Of a stretch of 64,000 nucleotides of DNA, positions 1 through 8,273 are shown piece by piece. How positions within the stretch are numbered: the first letter of the stretch is position 1; each line of letters begins with the position of its first letter. The stretch is from assembly GCF_030547005.1 (NCBI RefSeq), contig NZ_JAUOPN010000006.1, positions 179,049 to 243,048 of the forward strand. Direction: 5' to 3'. Both the position numbers and the translations under genes were made by a program. Under the pieces are notes generated by a model that was given only the letters and a program-made list of their open reading frames with translations, did no database searches and was not told where the DNA came from. The stretch comes from Maribacter sp. 1_MG-2023 (GTDB taxonomy: Bacteria; Bacteroidota; Bacteroidia; Flavobacteriales; Flavobacteriaceae).

Positions 1-175
1 CACTAGGGAAAAACAACGCAGATTCCATTCCAAAAAGTTTAGCCGCTTTTTCTTCCAAAGCATTTACTGTGGGGTCTTCTTTAAATACATCGTCACCAAC
101 CGCTGCAGACATCATAGCATCTAACATGCCTGGCGTAGGCTTTGTTACCGTATCACTGATAAGATTAATTAGCAT
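1..175 (-). CDS. ltaE: Low-specificity L-threonine aldolase, N-terminal part (cut by window edge)
   Basis: The first 58 codons, read leftward from an ATG at 175, give a protein starting [15 protein letters not shown], followed by [16 protein letters not shown]. This matches the N-terminus of PLP-dependent threonine aldolases (SDTVTKPT and GDDVYGEDPTVN in the family), which split threonine or allo-threonine into glycine and acetaldehyde in the cytoplasm. The PLP lysine lies outside the window. The start is 18 bp after the stop of the metalloprotease gene on the same strand, so the two are probably co-transcribed. The family call is confident from the N-terminal motif; substrate specificity cannot be judged. 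Confidence 0.85.
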   Translation of the reverse strand, partial: MLINLISDTVTKPTPGMLDAMMSAAVGDDVFKEDPTVNALEEKAAKLFGMESALFFPS

Positions 176-193
176 AAAAACTGTAAAATTGAA

Positions 194-2602
194 TTAATGA
201 AAACAACTCATCCCTATTGGTGAACCATCAGGAATCTTTGGTGAAGGTATCACTTTGAATAATTCTGGATGCTCACTAAATGTTTTTATTCTTTTCACCA
301 TTTCTGCACTAATTGCATTTGAACCTGAATCCTTATTAAATTGAGTACGCAACTCTTTTAATTTTTGAGATGCTATAGCATTTACTTGTGGATGCACATT
401 TGTATGACCCGCCAAATTCATAATATGAAATAACACTCTAAAATTAATGGTGGTCTGAGCTTCGCTCAAATAAGCATCTTTCTGCTTCTTATTAATAGTC
501 GCTGCAATCAATTTATTTAAAACCTCATCTAAACCAACATTACCTGTAGCAATTGCTTTTTGCTGAATTAGTCTTGATGCTTTCTCTGGATGTAATAAAA
601 AAGTCAATGTCATATCTGATGCAGTTTCAACAGCTGACAATGGATCAAAAGAAACACCCGTTTTTCCATTAATAGATTCTCTTGTTCTTGGCGTACCAAA
701 GGCACGTGGTGGAAACAAGCTTAACTTATCTTTAGGTATCGCGATCTCACTAGCATCTAAAGTTTTTAAAACTACTTTTAATGCTTGCTCTTGTATTGCT
801 TTATCTGCAATAGCAACAACTTCTTGTCCGTCACCTTTTATAGCATAGTTATATTCTAATCCTCCTATAATTTTTGCTACACCTTCCGTTTGGTATCTAT
901 GAAAAAAATATAACGGCACAAATACATCTTCTAAAACTGAATATGGAGTACCATCTTGAATATTATCCGCAGAAAAATTAGCTATAGCCACTTTTCGTAG
1001 CTTCAACATATCATCTAATTCTTTACTAACATCAGGTCCATTATCCCATAAATGAGCTAATACATGGGCACTACCTTGTGGTCGTGCATCTTGATCGGTA
1101 ATATAACGGAGTCCGTCTGCCTTGGCTTTATCTAAAATTTTGTTTAGACCATCTTTTTCATTTTCACCTTCAATAAAGTTCTGATACGAATAAGCTACTG
1201 TTACCTTATCCCAATCACCTATTCCAACTTCATAGGCATTTGCAAAATCAACTTTACCATCAATTAGTGAAAACTGCGGATGCGGATAATCCATAACAGA
1301 TGCCTTGTTAGTTGTACTTGCTGCATAGTTATGCGCAAAACCCAATGTATGTCCTATTTCATGAGCTGACAGCTGACGAATACGCGCAATTGCCATTTCT
1401 AACATTGGCTGGTAGTTATCATCTCTTTCAGCAAAAGGTTTGTTCATTAATGCTTGGGCAATTAAGAAATCTTGACGTATTCTCAAACTTCCTAAACTTA
1501 CATGCCCTTTCATAATTTCGCCAGTTCTTGGATCTGTAATGCTACTTCCATAACTCCAACCTCTTGTAGAGCGGTGCACCCATTGAATTACATTGTAACG
1601 CACATCTAAGGGGTCTGCATCATCTGGCAACATTTTTAACTGAAAGGCATCTTTATAGCCTATTGCCTCAAAAGCTTGGTTCCACCAACGACCACCTTCT
1701 AAAAGAGCAGAACGTACAGGTTCTGGCGTACCATTATCTAAATAATAAATAATTGGTTCAACCGCTTCACTAACTGCTGCCGTAGGATCTTTTTTCTCTA
1801 ATCGATGTCTTCTTATAAATTGCTTTAAAATATTTGACTCAACAGGAGTCGCATAATCATAATAATTAAAAGGAGAAGAACCTGATCTAGGGTCAAATAC
1901 ACGTTTTTCATATTTATCATCTGGCAACTCGATAAAAGAATGGTGTTCTGCAACGGTAACCAAATTAGCATTCGGCGCAACACTTCTAATATATCTTCCT
2001 TTTGCTTGTCCTTTAAAAGTCATGGTAACATCAAACTCTACATTTTTTGGAAATGCTTTGGTCCTATCCAAAGCAAATGCACTTTTAGATTTATCTAAGC
2101 TATAAGAACCCTGTTCTGTTCTTTTTAAACGGTTAGAAACACCGTGAGCATCTTGCATTAAAAAATCGGTAATATCAATAACATATGTACCACCCTTCTC
2201 CTCTACAATAGGAAAACCGAATAAAACTGATTTTGCAAAAGCCTGCTCAACAGATTTGCGCTCTAATTCATTATCGGTAATCGCCCTATATTTCATATTT
2301 GGCTGAACCAACAATAGCTTGTTCCCAGCTTTCTTAAAAAATACTACTTGCTCATCTCCTAATTGACCTCGATCTAAACCAATGTCATTGCTGCCAATTC
2401 CACTACTTAAAGAGTAGACATATAAAAACTCTTCATTTAAATTGTCAACCTCTAAAAAGATTTTATCAGTATCACCATCGTAATAAAAATCATAAAGCCC
2501 CTCGTACTTAGTAAAGTTCTTCTTTTGATCACTAAACTGTGCAGATAACATATTAACAGATAGTAATACCAGCCCAACCAGAAGTGCGTAATTCTTTCTC
2601 AT
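194..2602 (-). CDS. Secreted zinc-dependent metalloprotease (DUF5117/DUF4953 type)
   Basis: An 802-residue protein with a type I signal peptide (hydrophobic core, cleavage near SAQ at about residue 21). It carries the extended zinc motif HEIGHTLGFAH: H414, H418 and H424 are the expected zinc ligands and E415 the catalytic base, as in metzincin-like proteases. The N-terminal half resembles DUF5117 and the region around the motif DUF4953, a pairing common in large Bacteroidota exported peptidases. It probably acts in the periplasm or at the cell surface; the substrate is unknown. No T9SS sorting domain or lipobox is seen. Length is typical and the frame intact. Confidence 0.88.
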   Translation of the reverse strand: MRKNYALLVGLVLLSVNMLSAQFSDQKKNFTKYEGLYDFYYDGDTDKIFLEVDNLNEEFLYVYSLSSGIGSNDIGLDRGQLGDEQVVFFKKAGNKLLLVQPNMKYRAITDNELERKSVEQAFAKSVLFGFPIVEEKGGTYVIDITDFLMQDAHGVSNRLKRTEQGSYSLDKSKSAFALDRTKAFPKNVEFDVTMTFKGQAKGRYIRSVAPNANLVTVAEHHSFIELPDDKYEKRVFDPRSGSSPFNYYDYATPVESNILKQFIRRHRLEKKDPTAAVSEAVEPIIYYLDNGTPEPVRSALLEGGRWWNQAFEAIGYKDAFQLKMLPDDADPLDVRYNVIQWVHRSTRGWSYGSSITDPRTGEIMKGHVSLGSLRIRQDFLIAQALMNKPFAERDDNYQPMLEMAIARIRQLSAHEIGHTLGFAHNYAASTTNKASVMDYPHPQFSLIDGKVDFANAYEVGIGDWDKVTVAYSYQNFIEGENEKDGLNKILDKAKADGLRYITDQDARPQGSAHVLAHLWDNGPDVSKELDDMLKLRKVAIANFSADNIQDGTPYSVLEDVFVPLYFFHRYQTEGVAKIIGGLEYNYAIKGDGQEVVAIADKAIQEQALKVVLKTLDASEIAIPKDKLSLFPPRAFGTPRTRESINGKTGVSFDPLSAVETASDMTLTFLLHPEKASRLIQQKAIATGNVGLDEVLNKLIAATINKKQKDAYLSEAQTTINFRVLFHIMNLAGHTNVHPQVNAIASQKLKELRTQFNKDSGSNAISAEMVKRIKTFSEHPELFKVIPSPKIPDGSPIGMSCFH

Positions 2603-2750
2603 TTTCTATAAGTTTTGCTTAAAAGTATAGAAAAACTAATGAATGTAAAACAGCTGTGGCTAACTAAATTATAAATACTATACTTGTTAAAAAAGCTATC
2701 GAATAATTACAGAATAAAGAAAAATGCTATCGATTATTATAAAAATGTCA

Positions 2751-2781
2751 TTTGTTTATTGCTTTTTATCATGTACCTTTT
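2751..2781 (+). promoter_or_regulatory. Bacteroidota-type promoter for the ATP-grasp operon
   Basis: TTTG at 2751-2754 and TACCTTTT at 2774-2781 are 19 bp apart, matching the -33 TTTG / -7 TAnnTTTG consensus except for the last base. Transcription would start near 2787, about 10 nt before the ATG at 2797. This argues for 2797 as the start, since the upstream ATG at 2752 lies inside the -33 element. Confidence 0.55.
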
Positions 2782-2796
2782 AACAAAAGAAAATAT

Positions 2797-4260
2797 ATGA
2801 CCAACATTGAAAATCAAATTTTTTCTTCTTACCAAAGAAATCCAGATTTATATGATGAAATCTATGATAAGAATGGAAAAATTAAGGAGGTATACCAAAA
2901 ACTATTCAACCTTTATGGCGAACATTCAATTATTGATTATGTATCATTAAACAATAAAGCCAAATCTTCTTTTTTCAATCAAGGAATCACTTTTCAGGTA
3001 TACGGTGACAATAACGTACAAGAGAAGATTTTTCCCTTCGACTTATTTCCTCGAATAATAGCCCCCGTCGAATGGGATATTATAGAGCGTGGATCTATAC
3101 AACGAAGTAAAGCTTTGAATTTATTTCTATGGGATATTTATCATGACAAGAAAATTCTAAAAGATAAAGTCGTTCCTATAGACCTTATAACATCTTCTGC
3201 GAATTACTTGGATCAAATGAACGGTGTAAATCCACCGGGCGGAATATACAATCACATTTCAGGTACAGATGTTATTAAACATAACGACGGTAAATATTAT
3301 GTTCTTGAAGATAATATAAGGTGCCCCTCTGGCGTAAGCTATGTTATATGTAACCGAACAGCACTTAAAAAAGCCCTGTTTGGAGTATTCAATCACTACC
3401 AAACACATACAGTTACCAATTACGCAGAAAACCTTTTAGAACTTTTAGAATCAGCTAAACCTAAAGGGGTAGATATACCTAATGTAGTTGTCATTACCCC
3501 TGGCATGTATAATTCGGCATTTTATGAGCATTCATACTTAGCTAAAACAATGGGTGTAGAATTAGTAGAAGGTCGCGATCTTTTTGTGGAAAACGATTTT
3601 GTATATATGAAAACTATCAAAGGACCAGAAAGAGTCGATGTTATATACCGCAGAATAGATGATCAATTTATTGACCCCTTAGAATTTAACCCAGATTCTG
3701 TACTTGGTGTACCAGGCTTGTTCGCCGCTTATAAAAAAGGTAATGTCACTTTAGCAAATGCTCCAGGTACAGGTGTGGCAGATGACAAAGCAGTGTACAC
3801 GTATATGCCACAGATCATAAAGTACTATTTAGACGAAGAACCTATATTAAATAATGTACACACCTACCATTGTAGCAGACCCGATGAATTAAAATATGTT
3901 CTTGAACATATTCATGAACTTGTTATTAAACCAGTAGATGAAGCTGGCGGCTATGGTATTTCAATAGGAAACAAGCTTACCAAAGCAGAAATAGAAAAGG
4001 TTAAAGCTGAAGTTAAAGCTAGCCCTAGAAAATATGTTGCTCAACCTATTATGTCATTATCTGTTCACCCAACCTATATAGACGACACAGAATCTTTTGA
4101 ACAACGACACGTAGATTTAAGAACGTTTACTGTTCTTGGAAAGGATAAGGAATTTGTTTTAAAAGGAGGATTAACCCGTGTTGCCTTAAAAAGAGGCAAT
4201 TTAATTGTAAACTCATCTCAAGGTGGCGGATCTAAAGATACTTGGGTACTAAAAAAATAA
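2797..4260 (+). CDS. Circularly permuted ATP-grasp type 2 protein (COG2308, DUF404/DUF407)
   Basis: A 487-residue cytoplasmic protein of the circularly permuted ATP-grasp family. Visible motifs are the DLFPRII / W-x-x-I-E-R-G block near the N-terminus and a KPVDEAGGYG nucleotide-binding segment starting at K378. The family is thought to ligate amino or carboxyl groups using ATP, in peptide or small-molecule modification, but the substrate is unknown. An in-frame ATG at 2752 was rejected because it falls in the predicted promoter and gives a non-conserved extension. It leads an operon with an alpha-E gene 9 bp downstream and a transglutaminase-like gene after that, a neighbourhood conserved in many bacteria. 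Confidence 0.9.
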   Translation: MTNIENQIFSSYQRNPDLYDEIYDKNGKIKEVYQKLFNLYGEHSIIDYVSLNNKAKSSFFNQGITFQVYGDNNVQEKIFPFDLFPRIIAPVEWDIIERGSIQRSKALNLFLWDIYHDKKILKDKVVPIDLITSSANYLDQMNGVNPPGGIYNHISGTDVIKHNDGKYYVLEDNIRCPSGVSYVICNRTALKKALFGVFNHYQTHTVTNYAENLLELLESAKPKGVDIPNVVVITPGMYNSAFYEHSYLAKTMGVELVEGRDLFVENDFVYMKTIKGPERVDVIYRRIDDQFIDPLEFNPDSVLGVPGLFAAYKKGNVTLANAPGTGVADDKAVYTYMPQIIKYYLDEEPILNNVHTYHCSRPDELKYVLEHIHELVIKPVDEAGGYGISIGNKLTKAEIEKVKAEVKASPRKYVAQPIMSLSVHPTYIDDTESFEQRHVDLRTFTVLGKDKEFVLKGGLTRVALKRGNLIVNSSQGGGSKDTWVLKK

Positions 4261-4269
4261 AGAAACTAT

Positions 4270-5217
4270 ATGTTAGCAAGAGTAGCCAATAACTTATTTT
4301 GGATGGGACGTTATATTGAACGTTCAGAACACGTAGCAAGATATTTAAATGTAAATTATTTTTCATCGTTAGATGCACCAAATCTAAAATCTCAAGACAG
4401 GCAGTTTGTATTACGCTCTATGTTATTCATGGTAGGTGACCCTGAAAAGGATGCAGAAAAATTTTTAAAAGAAGAAGATGTACTTTATAAAATTGGGCTT
4501 GACCCAACGTATGGCGCCTCTATAATAAATAATATAAAGTTTGCTAGAGAAAACGCCAATAGTGCTCGAGATTTAATTTCTACAGAGCTATATGAGGCCA
4601 TCAACAAATTTTATCATTTTGTAATAAACTACCCAAAAGAGATATTTGTTAAAAACGGACTACATGATTTTACAACACATGTAGCAGAAATGACAGATAT
4701 ATTAAGAGGTAAAATAAGAGGAACACTTTTACATGATGCCACGTATGCTGTTATTTCAATGGGGATAAACATCGAAAGAGCTACTCAAATAACTAGAATG
4801 ATCAATGCAAAATATAACGATGCATTACTTTCTCAAGATGGTGAAAACGATAGATTCAGCAAAAGTTTTGAATGGACCACTTTATTAAAATGTGCAGAGT
4901 CTTATGATATGATGCGCAGGTTCTATAAAAAGACCCCAACAAGCATCTCTACATTAGAGTTTTTAATTTTAAATCCTAATTGCCCTAGGTCTGTAATGAA
5001 CTCTTTAAACCAGGTTAATCAGCATGTAAAGATGCTTAACCCCGAAAAGCGATATAATAAAGATTCAACTGCTTTTTTAATTGGCAGAGTCAGGTCTGAA
5101 TATGAGTTTAAATACATTGAAGAAATAGACAAGGATATTAAATCATTTATAGAGAATATTCTTAAAAGTCTTGTGGACATTAGTGACAAGGTAGATGAGG
5201 AATTTTTTAGCTATTAG
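4270..5217 (+). CDS. Alpha-E domain protein (DUF403, COG2307)
   Basis: A 315-residue, mostly helical protein that begins with the family hallmark MLARVANNLFWMGRYIERSE. No signal peptide or membrane segment is seen. Alpha-E proteins nearly always occur beside, or fused to, the circularly permuted ATP-grasp protein, and genomic context analysis (Iyer, Aravind and colleagues) proposed that they act together in a peptide or amino-acid ligation pathway. Here the gene starts 9 bp after the ATP-grasp stop and ends 28 bp before the transglutaminase gene, consistent with one transcript. The biochemical role is not established. Confidence 0.9.
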   Translation: MLARVANNLFWMGRYIERSEHVARYLNVNYFSSLDAPNLKSQDRQFVLRSMLFMVGDPEKDAEKFLKEEDVLYKIGLDPTYGASIINNIKFARENANSARDLISTELYEAINKFYHFVINYPKEIFVKNGLHDFTTHVAEMTDILRGKIRGTLLHDATYAVISMGINIERATQITRMINAKYNDALLSQDGENDRFSKSFEWTTLLKCAESYDMMRRFYKKTPTSISTLEFLILNPNCPRSVMNSLNQVNQHVKMLNPEKRYNKDSTAFLIGRVRSEYEFKYIEEIDKDIKSFIENILKSLVDISDKVDEEFFSY

Positions 5218-5245
5218 ACGGGTTAAATAAGGTATATTTGTTCTT

Positions 5246-6097
5246 ATGCCGAGAGAATTTGAGATTACTTATAATGCAGAGAATATTTATGATGATTGGG
5301 TGCATGATGCGCATTGGCAATTTTTAATAATTCCGGTAGAAAACGAAAGTCAATACGAGGTTGAGTTTGAGTTCGAAAACTCCTTATATGCGCATACTGA
5401 AGAATCTATAAACGGATATGGTTTTAAAACCCTTCGCATACATCCAAAGAAAAAATTTAAGAAAATAACTTTTGAAGCTAAATTCAAGTTTAAAAAGGAA
5501 GAAGTTGACCCGTACAATTTTAATATAAATCCGGATATTTCAACAGCCTATAACGAACTGCAAAGTTTAGATTTTAAAATAACCCATGAACGATATTTAA
5601 GGTTCACTTCGTATACAACGTTAGATAGCGCACAACAGCAACTATTTAAATTCAATACTTCAATTTCTATTTTCGATAATCTTGAAGCATTAAATCATTG
5701 GATTTTTGAATATATTAAGTTCACCACCGGTGTAACTGAAGTAGGCACGCTGCTAAAAGATGTCATTTCTAAGAAAAAAGGAGTTTGTCAAGATTTTGCT
5801 CATTTATTCTCTGCACTGGCGCGAATTAACGGCGTACCAACCAGATATGTTTCTGGATATCTTGATCAAGAAAGCGGCTATATGGGCGATTCTCAAATGC
5901 ACGCATGGACAGAAGCATTTGTACCAGAAATTGGATGGAAAGGTTTTGACCCTACAAACAATATTTTAGCCAATACAAACCATATAAAAGTTTGTCATGG
6001 CAAAGACTACAATGATTGCTCACCTTTAAAAGGCATAATCCACTCGCATGGCAAGCATAAGACAGCACATTCAGTAACTGTAGAAAGCCATCAATAG
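5246..6097 (+). CDS. Transglutaminase-like cysteine protease family protein (COG1305)
   Basis: A 283-residue protein with an N-terminal beta-rich region and a C-terminal transglutaminase-like domain. The triad is complete: C181 in KGVCQDFAHL, H219 in QMHAWTE and D235 in GFDPTN. Proteins of this type may act as peptidases, amidases or acyl transferases. No signal peptide is apparent, so it is probably cytoplasmic. It is the third gene of the ATP-grasp / alpha-E operon; the usual inference is that the ATP-grasp enzyme forms an amide or peptide bond and this enzyme cleaves or transfers it. The family is certain, the substrate unknown. Confidence 0.9.
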   Translation: MPREFEITYNAENIYDDWVHDAHWQFLIIPVENESQYEVEFEFENSLYAHTEESINGYGFKTLRIHPKKKFKKITFEAKFKFKKEEVDPYNFNINPDISTAYNELQSLDFKITHERYLRFTSYTTLDSAQQQLFKFNTSISIFDNLEALNHWIFEYIKFTTGVTEVGTLLKDVISKKKGVCQDFAHLFSALARINGVPTRYVSGYLDQESGYMGDSQMHAWTEAFVPEIGWKGFDPTNNILANTNHIKVCHGKDYNDCSPLKGIIHSHGKHKTAHSVTVESHQ

Positions 6098-6161
6098 GTA
6101 ATTTAAAAATATCTTCCATCCTTATTTAAAAGAGTATTATTTTTACCCAAAATAGAATTGT

Positions 6162-7263
6162 ATGAATATTAGTATGGACCATTACAAAGGTCTTATAGAT
6201 CGCCTTGGTGCGTTAAGGAGGTATCTTTGACATTGATGCCAAATTAATAGAAATAGAGAACGAGCAAGAGAAAACCTTAGCACCTGATTTTTGGAACAAT
6301 CCTCAAGAAGCACAGGCACATATGAAATTTATCCAATCTAAAAAACAATGGGTAGACGATTATAACGCGGCAGAACTTTTGATTGCAGATTTAGAAGTAC
6401 TCATTGAATTTCAACAAGAAGGAGAAGTTACAGAAGCTGAAGTTGAAAGCCAATACGAAAAGGCTTTGAACACCCTAGAGAAGATGGAATTCAAGAATAT
6501 GCTTTCTGAAGAAGGTGATGAATTACCAGCCGTACTTCAAATTACCGCAGGAGCAGGTGGTACTGAAAGCTGCGATTGGGCAGCTATGCTTATGCGCATG
6601 TACATGATGTGGGCAGAAAAGAACGGTTATAAGATCAAAGAACTCAACTACCAAGAAGGTGATGTTGCCGGTATTAAAACGGTTACATTAGAAATTGACG
6701 GTGAATATGCCTTTGGATGGTTAAAAGGTGAAAACGGCGTACATAGATTAGTACGAATTTCTCCGTTTGATAGTAATGCCAAAAGGCACACATCTTTTGC
6801 ATCGGTATACGTTTACCCACTTGTAGATGATAGTATAGAGGTAGATGTAAATCCTGCTGACATAACTATTACCACCGCTAGATCTAGCGGTGCTGGTGGA
6901 CAGAATGTAAACAAGGTGGAAACCAAAGTGCAATTAACCCACCACCCTACAGGTATTCAGATTTCTTGTTCAGATAGTAGAAGTCAACATGACAATAGAG
7001 CTACGGCAATGAAAATGCTAAAGTCGCAATTGTATGAGATAGAACTGCGTAAGAAAATGGAAGCACGACAAGAAATTGAGTCTTCTAAAATGAAAATTGA
7101 ATGGGGCTCACAGATTAGAAACTATGTAATGCATCCTTATAAATTAGTAAAAGATGTAAGAACAGGTGAAGAAACCGGTAATGTCGATAATGTAATGAAC
7201 GGCGATATTGACCAGTTCCTTAAAGCCTTTCTAATGATGATGGGACAAAGAGATGAAGAATAA
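6162..7263 (+). CDS. prfB: Peptide chain release factor 2, with programmed +1 frameshift
   Basis: Release factor 2 ends translation at UGA and UAA. The gene is in two frames: codons from ATG 6162 run to an in-frame TGA at 6228-6230, and the rest is read from GAC at 6229, giving about 366 residues (E. coli RF2 has 365). After the shift the protein runs [16 protein letters not shown], as expected for RF2. The SPF stop-codon recognition motif is at about 200-202 and the GGQ hydrolysis motif at about 245-247. ATG 6174 is an alternative start in the same frame. Low RF2 would favour the frameshift and so raise RF2 synthesis, the known autoregulation. Conceptual translations that begin at ATG 6322 lose the N-terminus. 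Confidence 0.95.
6216..6231 (+). other. prfB programmed +1 frameshift site
   Basis: AGGAGG (6216-6221), TAT, CTT (6225-6227) and TGA (6228-6230) followed by C reproduce the classic RF2 recoding signal. A Shine-Dalgarno-like hexamer sits three bases before the slippery CTT codon, and the TGA-C context is a weak stop. Slippage of the leucine tRNA from CTT to TTT places GAC in the A site and continues into the long downstream frame. Both frames on either side encode recognisable RF2 sequence. Confidence 0.95.
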
Positions 7264-7271
7264 CATAGAGT

Positions 7272-7302
7272 ATCCCAATTCATTTATTTTATGAATTGGG
7301 AT
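7272..7302 (+). terminator. Hairpin after prfB
   Basis: A perfect 12-bp inverted repeat, ATCCCAATTCAT (7272-7283) and ATGAATTGGGAT (7291-7302), encloses a 7-nt loop. The following sequence is AT-rich but lacks a clean T run, so termination may be partial. It separates prfB from the ArsC-like gene. Confidence 0.6.
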
Positions 7303-7325
7303 TTCTAGTATTAAAATTAAATAGT

Positions 7326-7670
7326 ATGATTAAAATATATCATAATTCTAGATGTAGTAAATCTAGAGAAGGACTTAAAGTACTTGAAGATTCTGGCAAG
7401 AAATTTGAAGTAGTAAAATATTTAGAAGATATACCAACAAAAGAAGAACTAAGAAATGTTATTAGTTGCTTAGATATTAAGCCTATAAATCTAGTTAGAA
7501 AATCTGAAGCAATTTGGAAAGAGAATTTTAAAAACCTATCCTTATCAGATGAAGAATTAATAGACGCTATGATAACATATCCTAAATTAATAGAACGGCC
7601 AATTGTAATAAAAGGCAATAGAGCTGTTATTGGCAGACCAGCATCGAACATTGATGCATTGCTAAAATAG
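7326..7670 (+). CDS. arsC: ArsC-family arsenate reductase-like protein
   Basis: A 114-residue thioredoxin-fold protein of the glutaredoxin-dependent ArsC family. C10 lies in the motif HNSRCSKSRE, corresponding to the arsenate-binding cysteine, and the C-terminal RPIVIKGNRAVIGRP block with conserved arginines is present. ArsC reduces arsenate to arsenite using glutathione/glutaredoxin, but many chromosomal members (YfgD-like) have no proven arsenate role. No arsenic transporter or ArsR regulator is adjacent, so a resistance function is not supported by context. The ATG at 7326 was chosen because it gives the canonical MIKIYHN start; an in-frame ATG at 7296 lies inside the prfB hairpin. Confidence 0.85.
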   Translation: MIKIYHNSRCSKSREGLKVLEDSGKKFEVVKYLEDIPTKEELRNVISCLDIKPINLVRKSEAIWKENFKNLSLSDEELIDAMITYPKLIERPIVIKGNRAVIGRPASNIDALLK

Positions 7671-7757
7671 AATTCACTATAATTGCTTAGAGAATTTTCT
7701 TAACAAAGTATTAACCATTTTCAGTTAAACCATAGTATAACTTTATAATCTAATCAT

Positions 7758-8273
7758 ATGAAAAACGTAATAAAATGTAGCAATCTAAAAGTATTAGCAT
7801 TGCTATTAATTCTATTAGGAAGTTCTGAAATTTACGCACAATACGGTTATGGCAATAACGGTTATGGATCACGTGGCGGCTATGGTTATGGTAACCAAAG
7901 AAGTTCAATACCTCAGGCACAAACACCTGCTGAACCACCAAAACCTAAAACTGCCGAAGAATTAGTAGATGATGAAATGCCAAGAATTTCTGAAGCGCTT
8001 GCATTAAATGAATTTGAACAGGCTGTATTAAGTTCTGTTTTAAAGAAATATGTACAAGAGCGTATAGAAGCTCAAATATTAAAGCTACCGCCAGAAAAAA
8101 TGGCTGAGGTATATGAGAATATTACTAAAAGGCAAGACGAAGAATTAAAAGCAGGTTTGCCATTAGAAAAGTATGAAGCTTTTGTTGCACTACAAAAAGA
8201 TGGTGTTTCAAAAACTATCAAGAAGAATAAAAAGAAGAAAAAAGACAAACGAAAAAAATCTAAAACCGACTAA
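7758..8273 (+). CDS. Secreted Gly/Tyr-rich, Lys-rich-tailed protein of unknown function
   Basis: A 171-residue protein with a clear signal peptide (cleavage near IYAQ, residue 28). A short low-complexity Gly/Tyr/Asn stretch (YGYGNNGYGSRGGYGYG) and a proline-rich linker follow, then a helical middle domain (about 65-150) and a strongly basic tail of lysine runs. I do not recognise a named family. Its stop codon directly abuts the ATG of the TonB-type barrel gene at 8274, so translation is probably coupled and the product may be a periplasmic or envelope partner of that receptor. The basic tail could bind acidic polymers or membranes; this is speculation. Confidence 0.75.
   Translation: MKNVIKCSNLKVLALLLILLGSSEIYAQYGYGNNGYGSRGGYGYGNQRSSIPQAQTPAEPPKPKTAEELVDDEMPRISEALALNEFEQAVLSSVLKKYVQERIEAQILKLPPEKMAEVYENITKRQDEELKAGLPLEKYEAFVALQKDGVSKTIKKNKKKKKDKRKKSKTD

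Noticed and set aside
2752..2796. N-terminal extension of the ATP-grasp protein
   Set aside because: The upstream ATG lies inside the predicted -33 promoter element and the added 15 residues are not family-like.
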